Below are positions 33,177-42,297 of a DNA stretch of 64,000 nt, in pieces. The stretch spans positions 1 through 64,000 of the forward strand of contig CAJWML010000004.1 of assembly GCA_913043285.1 (NCBI GenBank). The letters are read 5' to 3'. The stretch's first letter is position 1. The number at the start of each line of letters is the position of its first letter. Below the pieces are notes generated by a model, which did not search any database, was not told the DNA's origin, and saw only the letters and a list, made by a program, of their open reading frames with translations. The position numbers and the translations under genes were made by a program. The stretch is from CAKZNE01 sp002695025 (GTDB taxonomy: Bacteria; Bacteroidota; Bacteroidia; Flavobacteriales; Schleiferiaceae).

Positions 33177-35330
33177 ATGTCAGAAGAAAACAAGAAAGCA
33201 GCCGAGGAAAAAGAAACCAACGCTGCGACTGAGTCTACTCCAAAAGAGGAGACAAAACAAGATACTCAGGCTGCTATGTCTGAGGAAGCCAAGGAAATTG
33301 CAGAAGCTGCAAAGACCAAAGCTGAAAAGTCTGATGCTGGTGAGCAAGCTAACGAAAAAACTTCCCTGGAAGTAAAAGCTGAAACCCACGAAACAGCAGA
33401 AGCCGAAACTCAATCCAAAAACGTTGATGTAAAGCCTGAACCCGCTGAGGTAAAAGCTCAGGAGCAACCTAAAGAAGGTGAAAAAACCAAGCCAACGGAA
33501 GTTTCTGTTGAAGAGGATGAAGCCGAAGATGACGATGCTCCCATTGATTTTTCAGCGGAAGAAGAGGAAGAAGGTGAATTTGACTGGGAAGAGTTTGAAT
33601 CCGGAATTAAATCCAGGAGCAAGGCTGAAAGGGAAGAGCTCACCAAATTGTACGAAGAAACCATTACCACTATTGATGAGCACACGGTAACCGAAGGTAA
33701 GGTTATCAACGTAACCGATCGTGATGCTATCATTGATATAGGATATAAATCCGAAGGTGTGATCTCCCTGAACGAGTTCCGTTACAACCCGGATCTTAAA
33801 GTAGGAGATAAGGTAGAAGTTCTGGTTGACAAGCAAGAAGATAAAGATGGTCAGCTGGTGCTTTCACACCGTAAGGCCCGCTCTATCAAGGCCTGGGATC
33901 GTGTAAACGAAGCTTACGATGGCGAAGAAGTGGTGAACGGTTATGTAAAATGCCGTACCAAGGGTGGTATGATCGTAGACGTATTCGGTATTGAAGCGTT
34001 CCTGCCCGGTTCTCAGATCGATGTGAAGCCTATCCGTGATTACGATGCGTACGTAGATAAGACTATGGAGTTCAAGGTGGTGAAGATCAACCACGAATTC
34101 AAGAACGTGGTAGTATCGCACAAAGCTCTTATCGAAGCGGACCTGGAAGAACAGAAGAAAGAGATCATCGGCAAACTGGAAAAAGGTCAGGTACTGGAAG
34201 GTGTGGTGAAGAACATCACTTCTTACGGTGTGTTCATCGACCTAGGCGGTGTAGACGGATTGATCCACATTACCGACCTGAGCTGGAGCCGTATCAATCA
34301 CCCAAGCGAAGTGCTTGAGCTTGATCAGAAACTGAACGTGGTAATCCTTGACTTTGATGAGGATAAAACCCGTATCCAACTGGGTCTGAAGCAGCTTGAG
34401 GCTCACCCATGGGATGCCCTGGATCAGGAACTCTCCATTGGTGATAAAGTGAAAGGTAAAGTAGTGGTTATTGCTGACTACGGTGCCTTCGTTGAAATTA
34501 TCCCCGGTGTGGAAGGTCTTATCCACGTAAGTGAAATGAGCTGGAGTACCCACCTGCGCAGTGCACAGGATTTTGTGAATGTTGGTGATGAAGTAGAAGC
34601 TGTGGTACTGACACTGGATCGCGAAGATCGTAAGATGTCACTCGGTATCAAGCAACTTACTCCTGATCCCTGGACCGACATCACTACCAAATACCCCGTT
34701 GGATCACAACACAAGGGTACCGTTCGCAACTTCACCAACTTTGGTGTGTTTGTAGAACTGGAAGAAGGTATTGACGGACTGATCCATATCTCTGACCTGA
34801 GCTGGACCAAGAAGATCAAGCACCCAAGTGAGTTTACCTCAGTAGGAGCTGTTCTGGAGGTTGCCGTTCTGGAAATTGATGTGGAGAACCGCAGGTTGAG
34901 CCTTGGCCACAAACAAGTAGAAGATAACCCATTTGATACCTATGAGACTCTTCTTGAAGAGGGTAGTGTATTGGAAGGTAAAGTAGCTACTATTGTTGAT
35001 AAAGGTGCCGAGGTACTTTTCGAAAACCTGGGTATTGAAGCTTTTGTTCCCGGTCGTCACATGGTGAAGGAAGATGGTTCTGAACTGAAGGAAGGCGAGG
35101 TTGCCGACTTCAGGATCATCGAATTCAACAAAGACAACCGCAGGGTGGTAGCTTCTCATACTGAGATCCATAAATCTGTTAAAGCGGATAAGGAACAGAA
35201 AGAGAAGAAGCAGACCCAAAAGGCTGTTAAGCAGATCCAGACCAATGTAGAGCGTTCTACACTGGGTGACCTGGATGCTCTTTCCAGGCTTAAGGAGCAA
35301 ATGGAAGAAGACGAAAAAGGTAATAAGTAA
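33177..35330 (+). CDS. rpsA: 30S ribosomal protein S1 with long acidic N-terminal extension (bS1)
   Basis: 717 residues. Six S1 RNA-binding repeats lie at about 170-232, 250-316, 337-406, 422-492, 509-579 and 596-662; repeats 3-5 are the most regular, with GVFIDLGGVDGLIHITDLSW and its variants. S1 brings structured and leaderless-poor mRNAs to the 30S subunit. The first about 165 residues are an Ala/Glu/Lys-rich, strongly acidic, low-complexity extension (ending EDEAEDDDAP and EEEEEGEFDWEEFESG) that the E. coli protein (557 residues) lacks. In Bacteroidota, where Shine-Dalgarno use is weak, S1 is expected to matter for start-site choice. A strong terminator follows. Confidence 0.96.
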   Translation: MSEENKKAAEEKETNAATESTPKEETKQDTQAAMSEEAKEIAEAAKTKAEKSDAGEQANEKTSLEVKAETHETAEAETQSKNVDVKPEPAEVKAQEQPKEGEKTKPTEVSVEEDEAEDDDAPIDFSAEEEEEGEFDWEEFESGIKSRSKAEREELTKLYEETITTIDEHTVTEGKVINVTDRDAIIDIGYKSEGVISLNEFRYNPDLKVGDKVEVLVDKQEDKDGQLVLSHRKARSIKAWDRVNEAYDGEEVVNGYVKCRTKGGMIVDVFGIEAFLPGSQIDVKPIRDYDAYVDKTMEFKVVKINHEFKNVVVSHKALIEADLEEQKKEIIGKLEKGQVLEGVVKNITSYGVFIDLGGVDGLIHITDLSWSRINHPSEVLELDQKLNVVILDFDEDKTRIQLGLKQLEAHPWDALDQELSIGDKVKGKVVVIADYGAFVEIIPGVEGLIHVSEMSWSTHLRSAQDFVNVGDEVEAVVLTLDREDRKMSLGIKQLTPDPWTDITTKYPVGSQHKGTVRNFTNFGVFVELEEGIDGLIHISDLSWTKKIKHPSEFTSVGAVLEVAVLEIDVENRRLSLGHKQVEDNPFDTYETLLEEGSVLEGKVATIVDKGAEVLFENLGIEAFVPGRHMVKEDGSELKEGEVADFRIIEFNKDNRRVVASHTEIHKSVKADKEQKEKKQTQKAVKQIQTNVERSTLGDLDALSRLKEQMEEDEKGNK

Positions 35331-35355
35331 TTAGAACCTTTTCTGAATAATCATG

Positions 35356-35386
35356 AACCCCGGCCTTTTGGCCGGGGTTTCTTTTT
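35356..35386 (+). terminator. Terminator of rpsA
   Basis: 10-bp stem AACCCCGGCC (35356-35365) / GGCCGGGGTT (35370-35379), loop TTTT, followed by TCTTTTT. Confidence 0.93.
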
Positions 35387-35400
35387 GGGATAAAATATTT

Positions 35401-35424
35401 TTAGTTCTCTATTTGCAGAACTAA
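35401..35424. promoter_or_regulatory. Operator palindrome 1 at the efflux operon promoter
   Basis: TTAGTTC (35401-35407), 10 bases, GAACTAA (35418-35424); extended by flanking T and A runs the arms reach 11 bp. The palindrome covers the TTG (-33) element at 35413-35415 of the promoter of the GbsR/MarR gene. An identical palindrome lies before tolC. The position predicts repression by blocking polymerase, most simply autorepression by the GbsR/MarR protein. Confidence 0.75.
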
Positions 35425-35442
35425 AAAAACTCAATATCTTTG
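35413..35442 (+). promoter_or_regulatory. Promoter of the GbsR-tolC-RND operon
   Basis: TTG at 35413-35415, 19 bases, TATCTTTG at 35435-35442: perfect fit to TTG-N19-TAnnTTTG. The predicted start near 35448 leaves about 14 bases before the ATG at 35462. The upstream element lies inside the spacer of operator 1. Confidence 0.85.
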
Positions 35443-35461
35443 TCGGGTTATTTTTTAGGAT

Positions 35462-35935
35462 ATGTCAGAAGCCGTACAACTATCAGAAGAACAGAGACGT
35501 CTTATCGAAAAGATGGGTGTTGGAGGTGAAAAGAACGGGATGCCACCGGCACCGGCACGGATCATGGCCTTGCTGATGGTTTCCCCGGAAACCGAACTCA
35601 CATTTGACCAGGTAAGGGAAACCCTGAACCTTAGTAAAAGTGCCACCAGCAATGCTATTAATATGCTGTTGACCACCCAAAAAATAGATTACATCACCAA
35701 ACCGGGTGATCGTAAGCGCTATTTTAAAAATAAAATAGGGTCCTGGAAAGAGGACGTAAGATCTAATTTTCAGAATATCACCAGGCTGGCAGATCTGTTT
35801 GAAGAAGTATTGAGCCTCAGGCCTGCAGATACCACTGAATTCAATAACAAACTAAGAGAGATTATTGCCTTTATGCGCTTTATGGAGGAAAAACTTCCCG
35901 GGCTTTATAGGCAGTGGGAAGAATCACAGGGCTAA
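35462..35935 (+). CDS. GbsR/MarR family transcriptional regulator
   Basis: 157 residues. A winged helix-turn-helix lies at about 25-95 (LTFDQVRETLNLSKSATSNAINML then the wing KIDYITKPGDRKRYFKNK), followed by a helical C-terminal half for dimerisation or ligand sensing. The pattern is that of GbsR-type MarR relatives. It heads the tolC-MFP-RND operon and is itself preceded by a perfect promoter overlapped by a palindrome, so it very likely represses its own operon and responds to an exported compound. tolC follows after 72 bases that contain the second palindrome. Confidence 0.88.
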   Translation: MSEAVQLSEEQRRLIEKMGVGGEKNGMPPAPARIMALLMVSPETELTFDQVRETLNLSKSATSNAINMLLTTQKIDYITKPGDRKRYFKNKIGSWKEDVRSNFQNITRLADLFEEVLSLRPADTTEFNNKLREIIAFMRFMEEKLPGLYRQWEESQG

Positions 35936-35949
35936 AAAATTTTCCCTAA

Positions 35950-35973
35950 TTAGTTCTTTTAATACCGAACTAA
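35950..35973. promoter_or_regulatory. Operator palindrome 2 before tolC
   Basis: TTAGTTC (35950-35956), 10 bases, GAACTAA (35967-35973): the same half-sites and the same 10-base spacer length as operator 1, but a different spacer sequence. It lies in the 72 bases between the GbsR/MarR stop and the tolC start, where no clear TAnnTTTG box is seen. It may control a weak internal promoter or act as a roadblock. Confidence 0.72.
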
Positions 35974-36007
35974 ATGATAAGTACTAAACAAAATGATATT
36001 ATAAGAA

Positions 36008-37351
36008 ATGAAAGTTAAAAGGATATCCTGGTTTTTTTCGCTCACCCTTTTTAGTTGGGGTATGGCCTTCGCACAGGAGACGGAACATACTATGGGATTA
36101 AAAGAGATGCTTCGCTACGGGCTTGACAACAGCATTGCTATCCGGCAATCGGTTTTAGATCAGCAGCAGGCTGAATACCAGGTGGGAGAGGTTAAGAGTA
36201 GCGGTTTGCCGCAGGTTTCGGGAGAGGGACAGTTCCAGAACTTTCCCAACAGACCTACACAGCTTTTGCCGGGTGAAATCGTTAACCAGCCGGGCACCCA
36301 GATACCGGTACAATTTGGTACAGATTATACCATGTCCGGAACCATTAAGGCTTCGCAGTTGATCTACAACCATCAGTTCCTTACCGGCTTGAGAGCCGCA
36401 AAAAGTTCAACGGAGCTGTACAGCCTGCTTAAGATTAAAACGGAGGAAGATGTGATCTATCAGGTATCCAATGCCTATTACCAGGCTCTTCAGCTGCAGG
36501 CACAGGTCCATGTATTGGATAGTAATATGAACATGCTGAGCCAACTGACGGAGCTTACCCGCCTGCAGTATGAAAGCGATATGGTTACCAAAACCGATTA
36601 CAGCCGGGTGGTGGTGAATAAAACCAACCTGTCTACACAACTGCAATCTTTACGCACCTCTTACGAGCAGCAGAAAAACTATCTCAAGGTTCTGATAGGC
36701 ATGCCCATGGAGGAAAATCTGGAATTGCAGCCATCATCAACGGATAATGACATTACCCTGGCATCCTTACAAAACCAGAAACAGGATCCCGTAGAGTTGG
36801 AAATACTGGAGAAGCAGAAGGCACTGAATGTGCTCAATAAAAAAAGCATTCAGGCCGGTTATGTTCCCAGTCTGGCCTTTTTCGGTCAACAACAGTGGCA
36901 GGCACAACGCAATGAGTTCAATTTTTTTGACAGTTCACAACCCTGGTTTCAACAAACCGTGATCGGTCTGCAGTTGCAGGTGCCCATTTTTGACGGTTTA
37001 CAGAAACACTATAAAATGCAGCAAAGCAAAATTGAAATAGACAAGCTGTCGTTGCAACAAACCAATACCAAACGCCAGCTGGACATGCAATTTGAAAATG
37101 CACGTGAACAGCTTACCAACAGCCTGGCGTCCGTGGAGGCTCAACGTGAGAACCGCGAGTTGGCCCATGAGGTATACGACCAAACCCAGCTTCTTTATAA
37201 GGAGCAGGTGGCCGGCCTTACCGAATTGCTTGATGCTGAGCGCGCCTACCGCGAGGCCCAGACCAATTACTACAATGAAGTAATCAAATTCAGAAGAGCG
37301 GAGCTGGATGTGTTGAAAGCCCAGGGACAGCTCAAAACCATTATTAACTAA
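36008..37351 (+). CDS. TolC-family outer membrane efflux protein
   Basis: 447 residues. A signal peptide (about 1-23, ending GMAFAQ) is followed by two OEP repeats rich in long heptad coiled coils and Gln/Leu, the TolC fold: a trimeric outer-membrane barrel with a periplasmic helical tunnel. Typical segments are LRYGLDNSIAIRQSVLDQQQ near the start and YKEQVAGLTELLDAERAYRE near the end. It is the exit duct for the pump encoded by the next two genes, which follow after 24 and 30 bases. Confidence 0.93.
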   Translation: MKVKRISWFFSLTLFSWGMAFAQETEHTMGLKEMLRYGLDNSIAIRQSVLDQQQAEYQVGEVKSSGLPQVSGEGQFQNFPNRPTQLLPGEIVNQPGTQIPVQFGTDYTMSGTIKASQLIYNHQFLTGLRAAKSSTELYSLLKIKTEEDVIYQVSNAYYQALQLQAQVHVLDSNMNMLSQLTELTRLQYESDMVTKTDYSRVVVNKTNLSTQLQSLRTSYEQQKNYLKVLIGMPMEENLELQPSSTDNDITLASLQNQKQDPVELEILEKQKALNVLNKKSIQAGYVPSLAFFGQQQWQAQRNEFNFFDSSQPWFQQTVIGLQLQVPIFDGLQKHYKMQQSKIEIDKLSLQQTNTKRQLDMQFENAREQLTNSLASVEAQRENRELAHEVYDQTQLLYKEQVAGLTELLDAERAYREAQTNYYNEVIKFRRAELDVLKAQGQLKTIIN

Positions 37352-37375
37352 ATCATCTAAAATAACATTCGCAAC

Positions 37376-38431
37376 ATGAAGAAAGCAGTAATAAGCCTTA
37401 TAAGCCTGACGGTGGTAGGACTGATTGCCTATACGCTGTATGCCAATAAAGAAGAAATGAAGGCAGACGCCAAACTGTCTGAAGTAACCAGTGCAGTCAT
37501 ACCTGTGAAGGTGGTTTCAGTGAAGAAGATAGCCCTGGAAGAAAAGGTTTCAGCCGATGGCGTCTTTATCGCCAAAACGGACCTCGCTCTACTTTCAGAA
37601 ACACAAGGAAAAGTGGTCAGGGTTTATAAGGAAAAGGGAAGCCATGTGGAAAAAGGAGAATTGCTGGCACAGGTAGAGAACGATTTGATACAGTCCGAAG
37701 TAGCTGCTGCACAGGCCAATTATGAAAAGCTACAGTCCGATCTGGAACGTTTCACCAAACTTTCGGAGAATGATGCCGTAACCGGGCGCCAACTGGAGGA
37801 GGTGAAAATAGGCTTAAAAAATGCCGAAGCCCAGTACCGCTCAGCCAAAAAGAGGTTGGAAAACACCTACATCCGCGCCACGGCTTCCGGAAATATCAAT
37901 GATGATTTCATCCAGGAGGGAGCCTTCGTGTCTCCGGGTGCGAAGCTTTATGAAATCGTGGATATCAGCGTACTGAAGTTGAATGTAAAAGTAAGCGCTA
38001 CGGAAGTACTCCGGGTTAAAGAAGGCGATGAAGTAAAGATCACCTCCTCGGTATATCCTGATACCCAATTTACCGGTAAGGTTACGGCTGTAGCCTCTAA
38101 AGCGGATGCAGCCCTGAAATATGGTGTGGAGATCGTGCTTCAGAACAAGGGAGACAAGACCTTAAAACCGGGAATGTACGCCACGGCATTCTTCAGCTTC
38201 CATAATGAAGAGGAGAAATACTATGTGGATCGTAATACCCTCATCGGAAGTGTACAGGATCCTCAGGTTTTTGTGGTTGAAGATAGCGTGGCGAAGCTCA
38301 GGGATATCGTAATTGGAGAAACCCACAACGACCTGATCCGCGTATTGAACGGACTGGATCAAAATGACAAGGTTGTGATAAGTGGTCAGATCAATCTCGC
38401 TGAGGGCACCAGGGTAAAGGTGTTGGACTAA
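37376..38431 (+). CDS. RND efflux membrane fusion protein
   Basis: 351 residues, periplasmic adaptor anchored by an N-terminal hydrophobic segment (about 5-23). The order is barrel-sandwich first half (LLSETQGKVVRVYKEKGSHV), alpha hairpin (about 100-160, SEVAAAQANYEKLQSDL), second half (YIRATASGNINDDFIQEGA), beta barrel and membrane-proximal domain (LIRVLNGLDQNDKVVISGQI). No lipobox cysteine is seen. It links the RND pump to the TolC protein; both neighbours are adjacent on the same transcript. Confidence 0.93.
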   Translation: MKKAVISLISLTVVGLIAYTLYANKEEMKADAKLSEVTSAVIPVKVVSVKKIALEEKVSADGVFIAKTDLALLSETQGKVVRVYKEKGSHVEKGELLAQVENDLIQSEVAAAQANYEKLQSDLERFTKLSENDAVTGRQLEEVKIGLKNAEAQYRSAKKRLENTYIRATASGNINDDFIQEGAFVSPGAKLYEIVDISVLKLNVKVSATEVLRVKEGDEVKITSSVYPDTQFTGKVTAVASKADAALKYGVEIVLQNKGDKTLKPGMYATAFFSFHNEEEKYYVDRNTLIGSVQDPQVFVVEDSVAKLRDIVIGETHNDLIRVLNGLDQNDKVVISGQINLAEGTRVKVLD

Positions 38432-38461
38432 TCCGAATACTAAGTCTAAAAGACGTTTATA

Positions 38462-41400
38462 ATGACAATCACAAAAATATCGATAAAACGCCCCACCCTG
38501 GTGGTGGTACTCTTTACCATTTTACTGGGGATGGGCTTGTTCAGTTATACCGCCCTTAACTACGAACTCCTGCCCAAGATGTCTCCACCGGTGCTTTCGG
38601 TTTCTACCGTATACCCCGGAGCATCTCCGTACGAGGTAGAGAATTCTGTTACCAAGGAAATTGAAGATGCCTTATCCACCTTGGAAGGCTTGGACCGTAT
38701 TACATCCACTTCTATGGAAAGTGTTTCCATAGTAACCGTTGAGCTGCAACAGGACATAGATGTGGATCAGGCCCTGCAGGAGGCACAGCGCAAGATCAGC
38801 TCCATGCTCAAGGACCTTCCGGACGATGCAGAACAACCCTCACTGGGGAAGTTTGACCTGGATGACCTGCCGATCATGCGCCTTGGTGTGGCGGCAGATA
38901 TGTCCGGCACGGATTTGTACGATCTGATTGATAAAAAGATACAACCCAGTATGGCCAAAATACAAGGGGTGGCGCAGGTGGATATCCTCGGTGGCCAACC
39001 CCGTGAGATCAGGGTTAATATGGATGCAGATAAACTGGCAACCTACGGGTTAAGTATCTTACAGGTAAGCCAGGCTATTCAGAATGCCAACCTTGATTTC
39101 CCTACCGGCAAGATCAGGGACCAGGAGTCCCAGACCCTCATTCGCCTTAGCGGGAAATATGATTCCCTGGAGCAAATCAGGGATCTGGTGGTACGCTCCA
39201 CCGGGGAAGGGGGAGTGGTACGCCTCTCTGATATAGCCGAAATACAGGATACCGAGAAGGAAGCGGAGATCATAAGCCGTGTAAACGGTGAGAATGCCAT
39301 TGGGTTGAACATCCGTAAGCAAGGCGATGCCAACGCTGTACAGGTAAGTGAAGAAGCCCGGCTCCTAATGGCTCAGTTGGAAGAGGATTATGCGGCTGAA
39401 AACCTGCAGTTCAGCATTGCCAATGACAGCTCCGAGTTTACACTGGAAGCGGCCGATGCTGTTATCCATGACCTGATCTTTGCGGTTATTTTGGTGGCGC
39501 TGGTGATGTTGCTTTTCCTGCACAGTCTCCGCAATGCCATTATAGTAATGGTAGCCGTTCCGGCCTCTATTATAGCTACGTTTACCGCTATGATGTTAAT
39601 GGGTTTTTCACTGAACCTGATGAGCCTTCTTGCCCTTTCACTGGTAGTAGGTATCCTGGTGGATGATGCCATCGTGGTTATTGAGAACATCTACCGCCAC
39701 ATGGAAATGGGTAAGAATAAATTCCAGGCGGCCTATGATGGTATCCGTGAGATCGGGGTAACGGTGATTTCCATCACTTTGGTAATTGTGGCGGTATTTG
39801 TTCCCATTTCACTTACCGGTGGTATTATTGGCAACCTTTTGCGCCAGTTCTCTTTAACGGTGGCTATCAGTACTTTGCTCAGTTTATTGGTAGCCTTTAC
39901 CATGATCCCGCTCCTGGCTTCCCGCTTCTCCAAGCTCTCTCAACTGAAGAGCAAAGGCCTGATAGGGAGTTTTATCACTCGCTTTGAACGTGGTGTGAAG
40001 AGTTTTGAGAACGGTATGACCAACGCATTGAGATGGTCTTTCAGCCATAAGGTTTTGGTGCTAAGCGCAACGGCCATCTTATTTTTTGGCTCTTTTGCGT
40101 TGGTGGGTTTTGGCTTTATCGGAAGTGAATTCGTATCGGCCGGTGACCGTGGAGAATTTACCATAGAGGTGGAGCTTCCCAGAAAGACCACCCTAAAGCA
40201 AACCAATATGCTGGCTCAGGAGGTGGAACGCTACATTAGCCAGTTTCCGGAGGTGGAGAAAGTATCGTCTACCGTAGGGCAGACCTCCGGACGTATGGCA
40301 ACCACCTCTACTCCCTACATGGCAGAACTGAGTGTCCATTTGGTAGGTCAGGATGAACGTGAGGTCAGCACCCAGGTATTCTCCAGGAGACTCCAGATTG
40401 ACCTGCAGGAAAATATTGCAGGCGCTAAATTCAAGGCGGTTCCCGCCTCACTGGTGGGCGCGGGAAGTGAAGCCCCCATCCAGATCGTATTGAGTGGTAC
40501 AGAGCTGGATTCAGTTATGAGCTTTGCCGAAAAAGTGAAGGAAGTAGTAGCTTCCATACCCGGAACCGCAGAGGTTGAAAGTAGTGTGGAAGATGGAAAT
40601 CCCGAGATACGGGTTGAGGTAAACCGTGATAAGATGGCCAGCCTGGGCCTGTCCCTGGAAATGGTAGGCGCCACCATGCAAACTGCTTTTAATGGCATCG
40701 AGGAAACTAAATTCCGTGACGGTGAAAATGAATACGACATCAACATTCAATTGGATGAATTCAATCGCAGGGAAGTAGAGGATATCGCCAATCTTTCCCT
40801 GATGAATAATCGTGGGGAGCAAATAAGGCTGGGGCAGTTTGCCGATATCATTGAAGGCTCCGGTCCATCACAATTACAACGTAGAGACAAGGTGCCTACG
40901 GTTATTGTATCTTCCCAGGTATTGGGACGTCCGGTAGGAACCGTGGGAGAGGAGATACAGGCCAGCTTGGCTGATATGAACATACCTTCGGGGATCAGCT
41001 ACTCCATGGGCGGTGATCTTGAAAACCAGTCCGAGGCCTTCGGAAGCCTGGGAGTGGCACTTCTCACTTCACTCATCCTCGTTTACCTGATCATGGTGGC
41101 CCTGTACAATAGTTACGCTTACCCATTGGTGGTGATGTTCTCGCTTCCCCTGGCGGTGATCGGGGCTCTGCTGGCTTTGGCCCTTAGCCAGAATGCGCTG
41201 AGCATATTCTCTATTTTAGGTATGATCATGCTGATTGGACTGGTGGCCAAGAACGCTATCCTGGTAGTGGATTTCACCAACCAATTGAAGGCGGCCGGGC
41301 TTAAAGTAAAGGAAGCACTGATTAAGGCTACCCAGGTACGGATAAGACCAATCCTTATGACAACCCTGGCGATGGTTATCGGTATGATGCCCATAGCCCT

Positions 41401-41650
41401 GGCCGGTGGCCCTGGTGCAGAATGGAAAAATGGTTTGGCCTGGGTGCTTATCGGGGGATTGACCAGTTCTATGTTTCTTACCTTGATTGTGGTGCCTGTT
41501 GTATATTACATCTTTGATTTGGTTATGGCCCGTTTTGGATGGGACAAGGATACCGTTATTGAACTGAAGGAAACTCCGAGGGAGGAGCTCAATACCGAGA
41601 TCGAGGAGTCCCTGCACGGAGAACATGAATCCGGTTTAGCCACTTCCTGA
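38462..41650 (+). CDS. RND efflux transporter, AcrB/MexB-like
   Basis: 1062 residues with twelve transmembrane helices and two large periplasmic domains. The proton-relay aspartates of helix 4 are D401 and D402 (GILVDDAIVVIENIYRHME), and the opening MTITKISIKRPTLVVVLFTI is typical. The substrate is probably a hydrophobic or amphiphilic compound (HAE-type), since the methionine-rich metal-binding signature of CusA-type pumps is absent. It forms a tripartite pump with the two preceding gene products. A TetR regulator gene follows after 18 bases. Confidence 0.94.
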   Translation: MTITKISIKRPTLVVVLFTILLGMGLFSYTALNYELLPKMSPPVLSVSTVYPGASPYEVENSVTKEIEDALSTLEGLDRITSTSMESVSIVTVELQQDIDVDQALQEAQRKISSMLKDLPDDAEQPSLGKFDLDDLPIMRLGVAADMSGTDLYDLIDKKIQPSMAKIQGVAQVDILGGQPREIRVNMDADKLATYGLSILQVSQAIQNANLDFPTGKIRDQESQTLIRLSGKYDSLEQIRDLVVRSTGEGGVVRLSDIAEIQDTEKEAEIISRVNGENAIGLNIRKQGDANAVQVSEEARLLMAQLEEDYAAENLQFSIANDSSEFTLEAADAVIHDLIFAVILVALVMLLFLHSLRNAIIVMVAVPASIIATFTAMMLMGFSLNLMSLLALSLVVGILVDDAIVVIENIYRHMEMGKNKFQAAYDGIREIGVTVISITLVIVAVFVPISLTGGIIGNLLRQFSLTVAISTLLSLLVAFTMIPLLASRFSKLSQLKSKGLIGSFITRFERGVKSFENGMTNALRWSFSHKVLVLSATAILFFGSFALVGFGFIGSEFVSAGDRGEFTIEVELPRKTTLKQTNMLAQEVERYISQFPEVEKVSSTVGQTSGRMATTSTPYMAELSVHLVGQDEREVSTQVFSRRLQIDLQENIAGAKFKAVPASLVGAGSEAPIQIVLSGTELDSVMSFAEKVKEVVASIPGTAEVESSVEDGNPEIRVEVNRDKMASLGLSLEMVGATMQTAFNGIEETKFRDGENEYDINIQLDEFNRREVEDIANLSLMNNRGEQIRLGQFADIIEGSGPSQLQRRDKVPTVIVSSQVLGRPVGTVGEEIQASLADMNIPSGISYSMGGDLENQSEAFGSLGVALLTSLILVYLIMVALYNSYAYPLVVMFSLPLAVIGALLALALSQNALSIFSILGMIMLIGLVAKNAILVVDFTNQLKAAGLKVKEALIKATQVRIRPILMTTLAMVIGMMPIALAGGPGAEWKNGLAWVLIGGLTSSMFLTLIVVPVVYYIFDLVMARFGWDKDTVIELKETPREELNTEIEESLHGEHESGLATS

Positions 41651-41668
41651 TTTCATTAGATATGTTTT

Positions 41669-42238
41669 ATGAGCGATAAGAACGTAATAGTAAGCAAGGT
41701 AAGGGAGCTGTTTATCCGTTACGGGGTTCGAAGCCTGAGTATGGATGATATAGCCTGGCGTTGCAGTGTGTCTAAAAATCGCTTGTATGACTTTTTCAGG
41801 AATAAAGAGGATTTGGTCCTGTATACGATTCGCCAGGACTGGGAAGAGTGGAAGGCCTCCCTTATGGATATAGATATGGAAAGGGGTGACCCCAAAGAAT
41901 TGCTCAACGATATTTATTATAAACGATTTGCCCTGATATGGGAGGTAAACCCCATGTTTATACTGGAATCAGAAAAGGCCTACCATGAGGTAGCTGAGCT
42001 TTACGTGCAGATGAATGCGGAGTTTTGTGATACAGTAGTGCGCCCCTTACTGGAAAGGGCAGGCAGGGAGAAAAAGTTGCGGGAAGGGGTGGATATAGAT
42101 TTTGTGTGCCGCTTTCATCAGCATCTTTTTGAGACCATATTTACCTCCAGGCAAAACCTCTATTCCAATGTAAACATGGATAAATCCTTTGAACACGTTT
42201 TCGGGCATAACCTGAATGGTTTATTTATAAGTAGTTGA
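41669..42238 (+). CDS. TetR/AcrR family transcriptional regulator
   Basis: 189 residues. The N-terminal TetR helix-turn-helix is VRELFIRYGVRSLSMDDIAW then CSVSKNRLYDFFRNKEDLV (about 8-55); the C-terminal ligand domain is divergent, as usual. It is the last gene of the efflux operon, so the pump is bracketed by two regulators of different families, GbsR/MarR in front and TetR behind. Its own target is not evident; the palindromes in the operon suit the first regulator better by position. Confidence 0.9.
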   Translation: MSDKNVIVSKVRELFIRYGVRSLSMDDIAWRCSVSKNRLYDFFRNKEDLVLYTIRQDWEEWKASLMDIDMERGDPKELLNDIYYKRFALIWEVNPMFILESEKAYHEVAELYVQMNAEFCDTVVRPLLERAGREKKLREGVDIDFVCRFHQHLFETIFTSRQNLYSNVNMDKSFEHVFGHNLNGLFISS

Positions 42239-42285
42239 AGAGAGCGATTTTAAAGGTTTGATTTCGTTAAAATTTACGGGTATAA

Positions 42286-42293
42286 TACTTTTG
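42286..42293 (+). promoter_or_regulatory. Possible promoter box of the Nif3-like gene
   Basis: TACTTTTG matches TAnnTTTG and ends only 4 bases before the ATG at 42298. No TTG lies at 19 bases. If used, transcription would begin at or next to the start codon, giving a leaderless message. Confidence 0.4.
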
Positions 42294-42297
42294 GGGT

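Noticed and set aside
38462..41650. Heavy-metal (CusA-type) RND pump
   Set aside because: The protein has the DD proton relay of drug pumps and no methionine cluster; neighbours are not metal genes.
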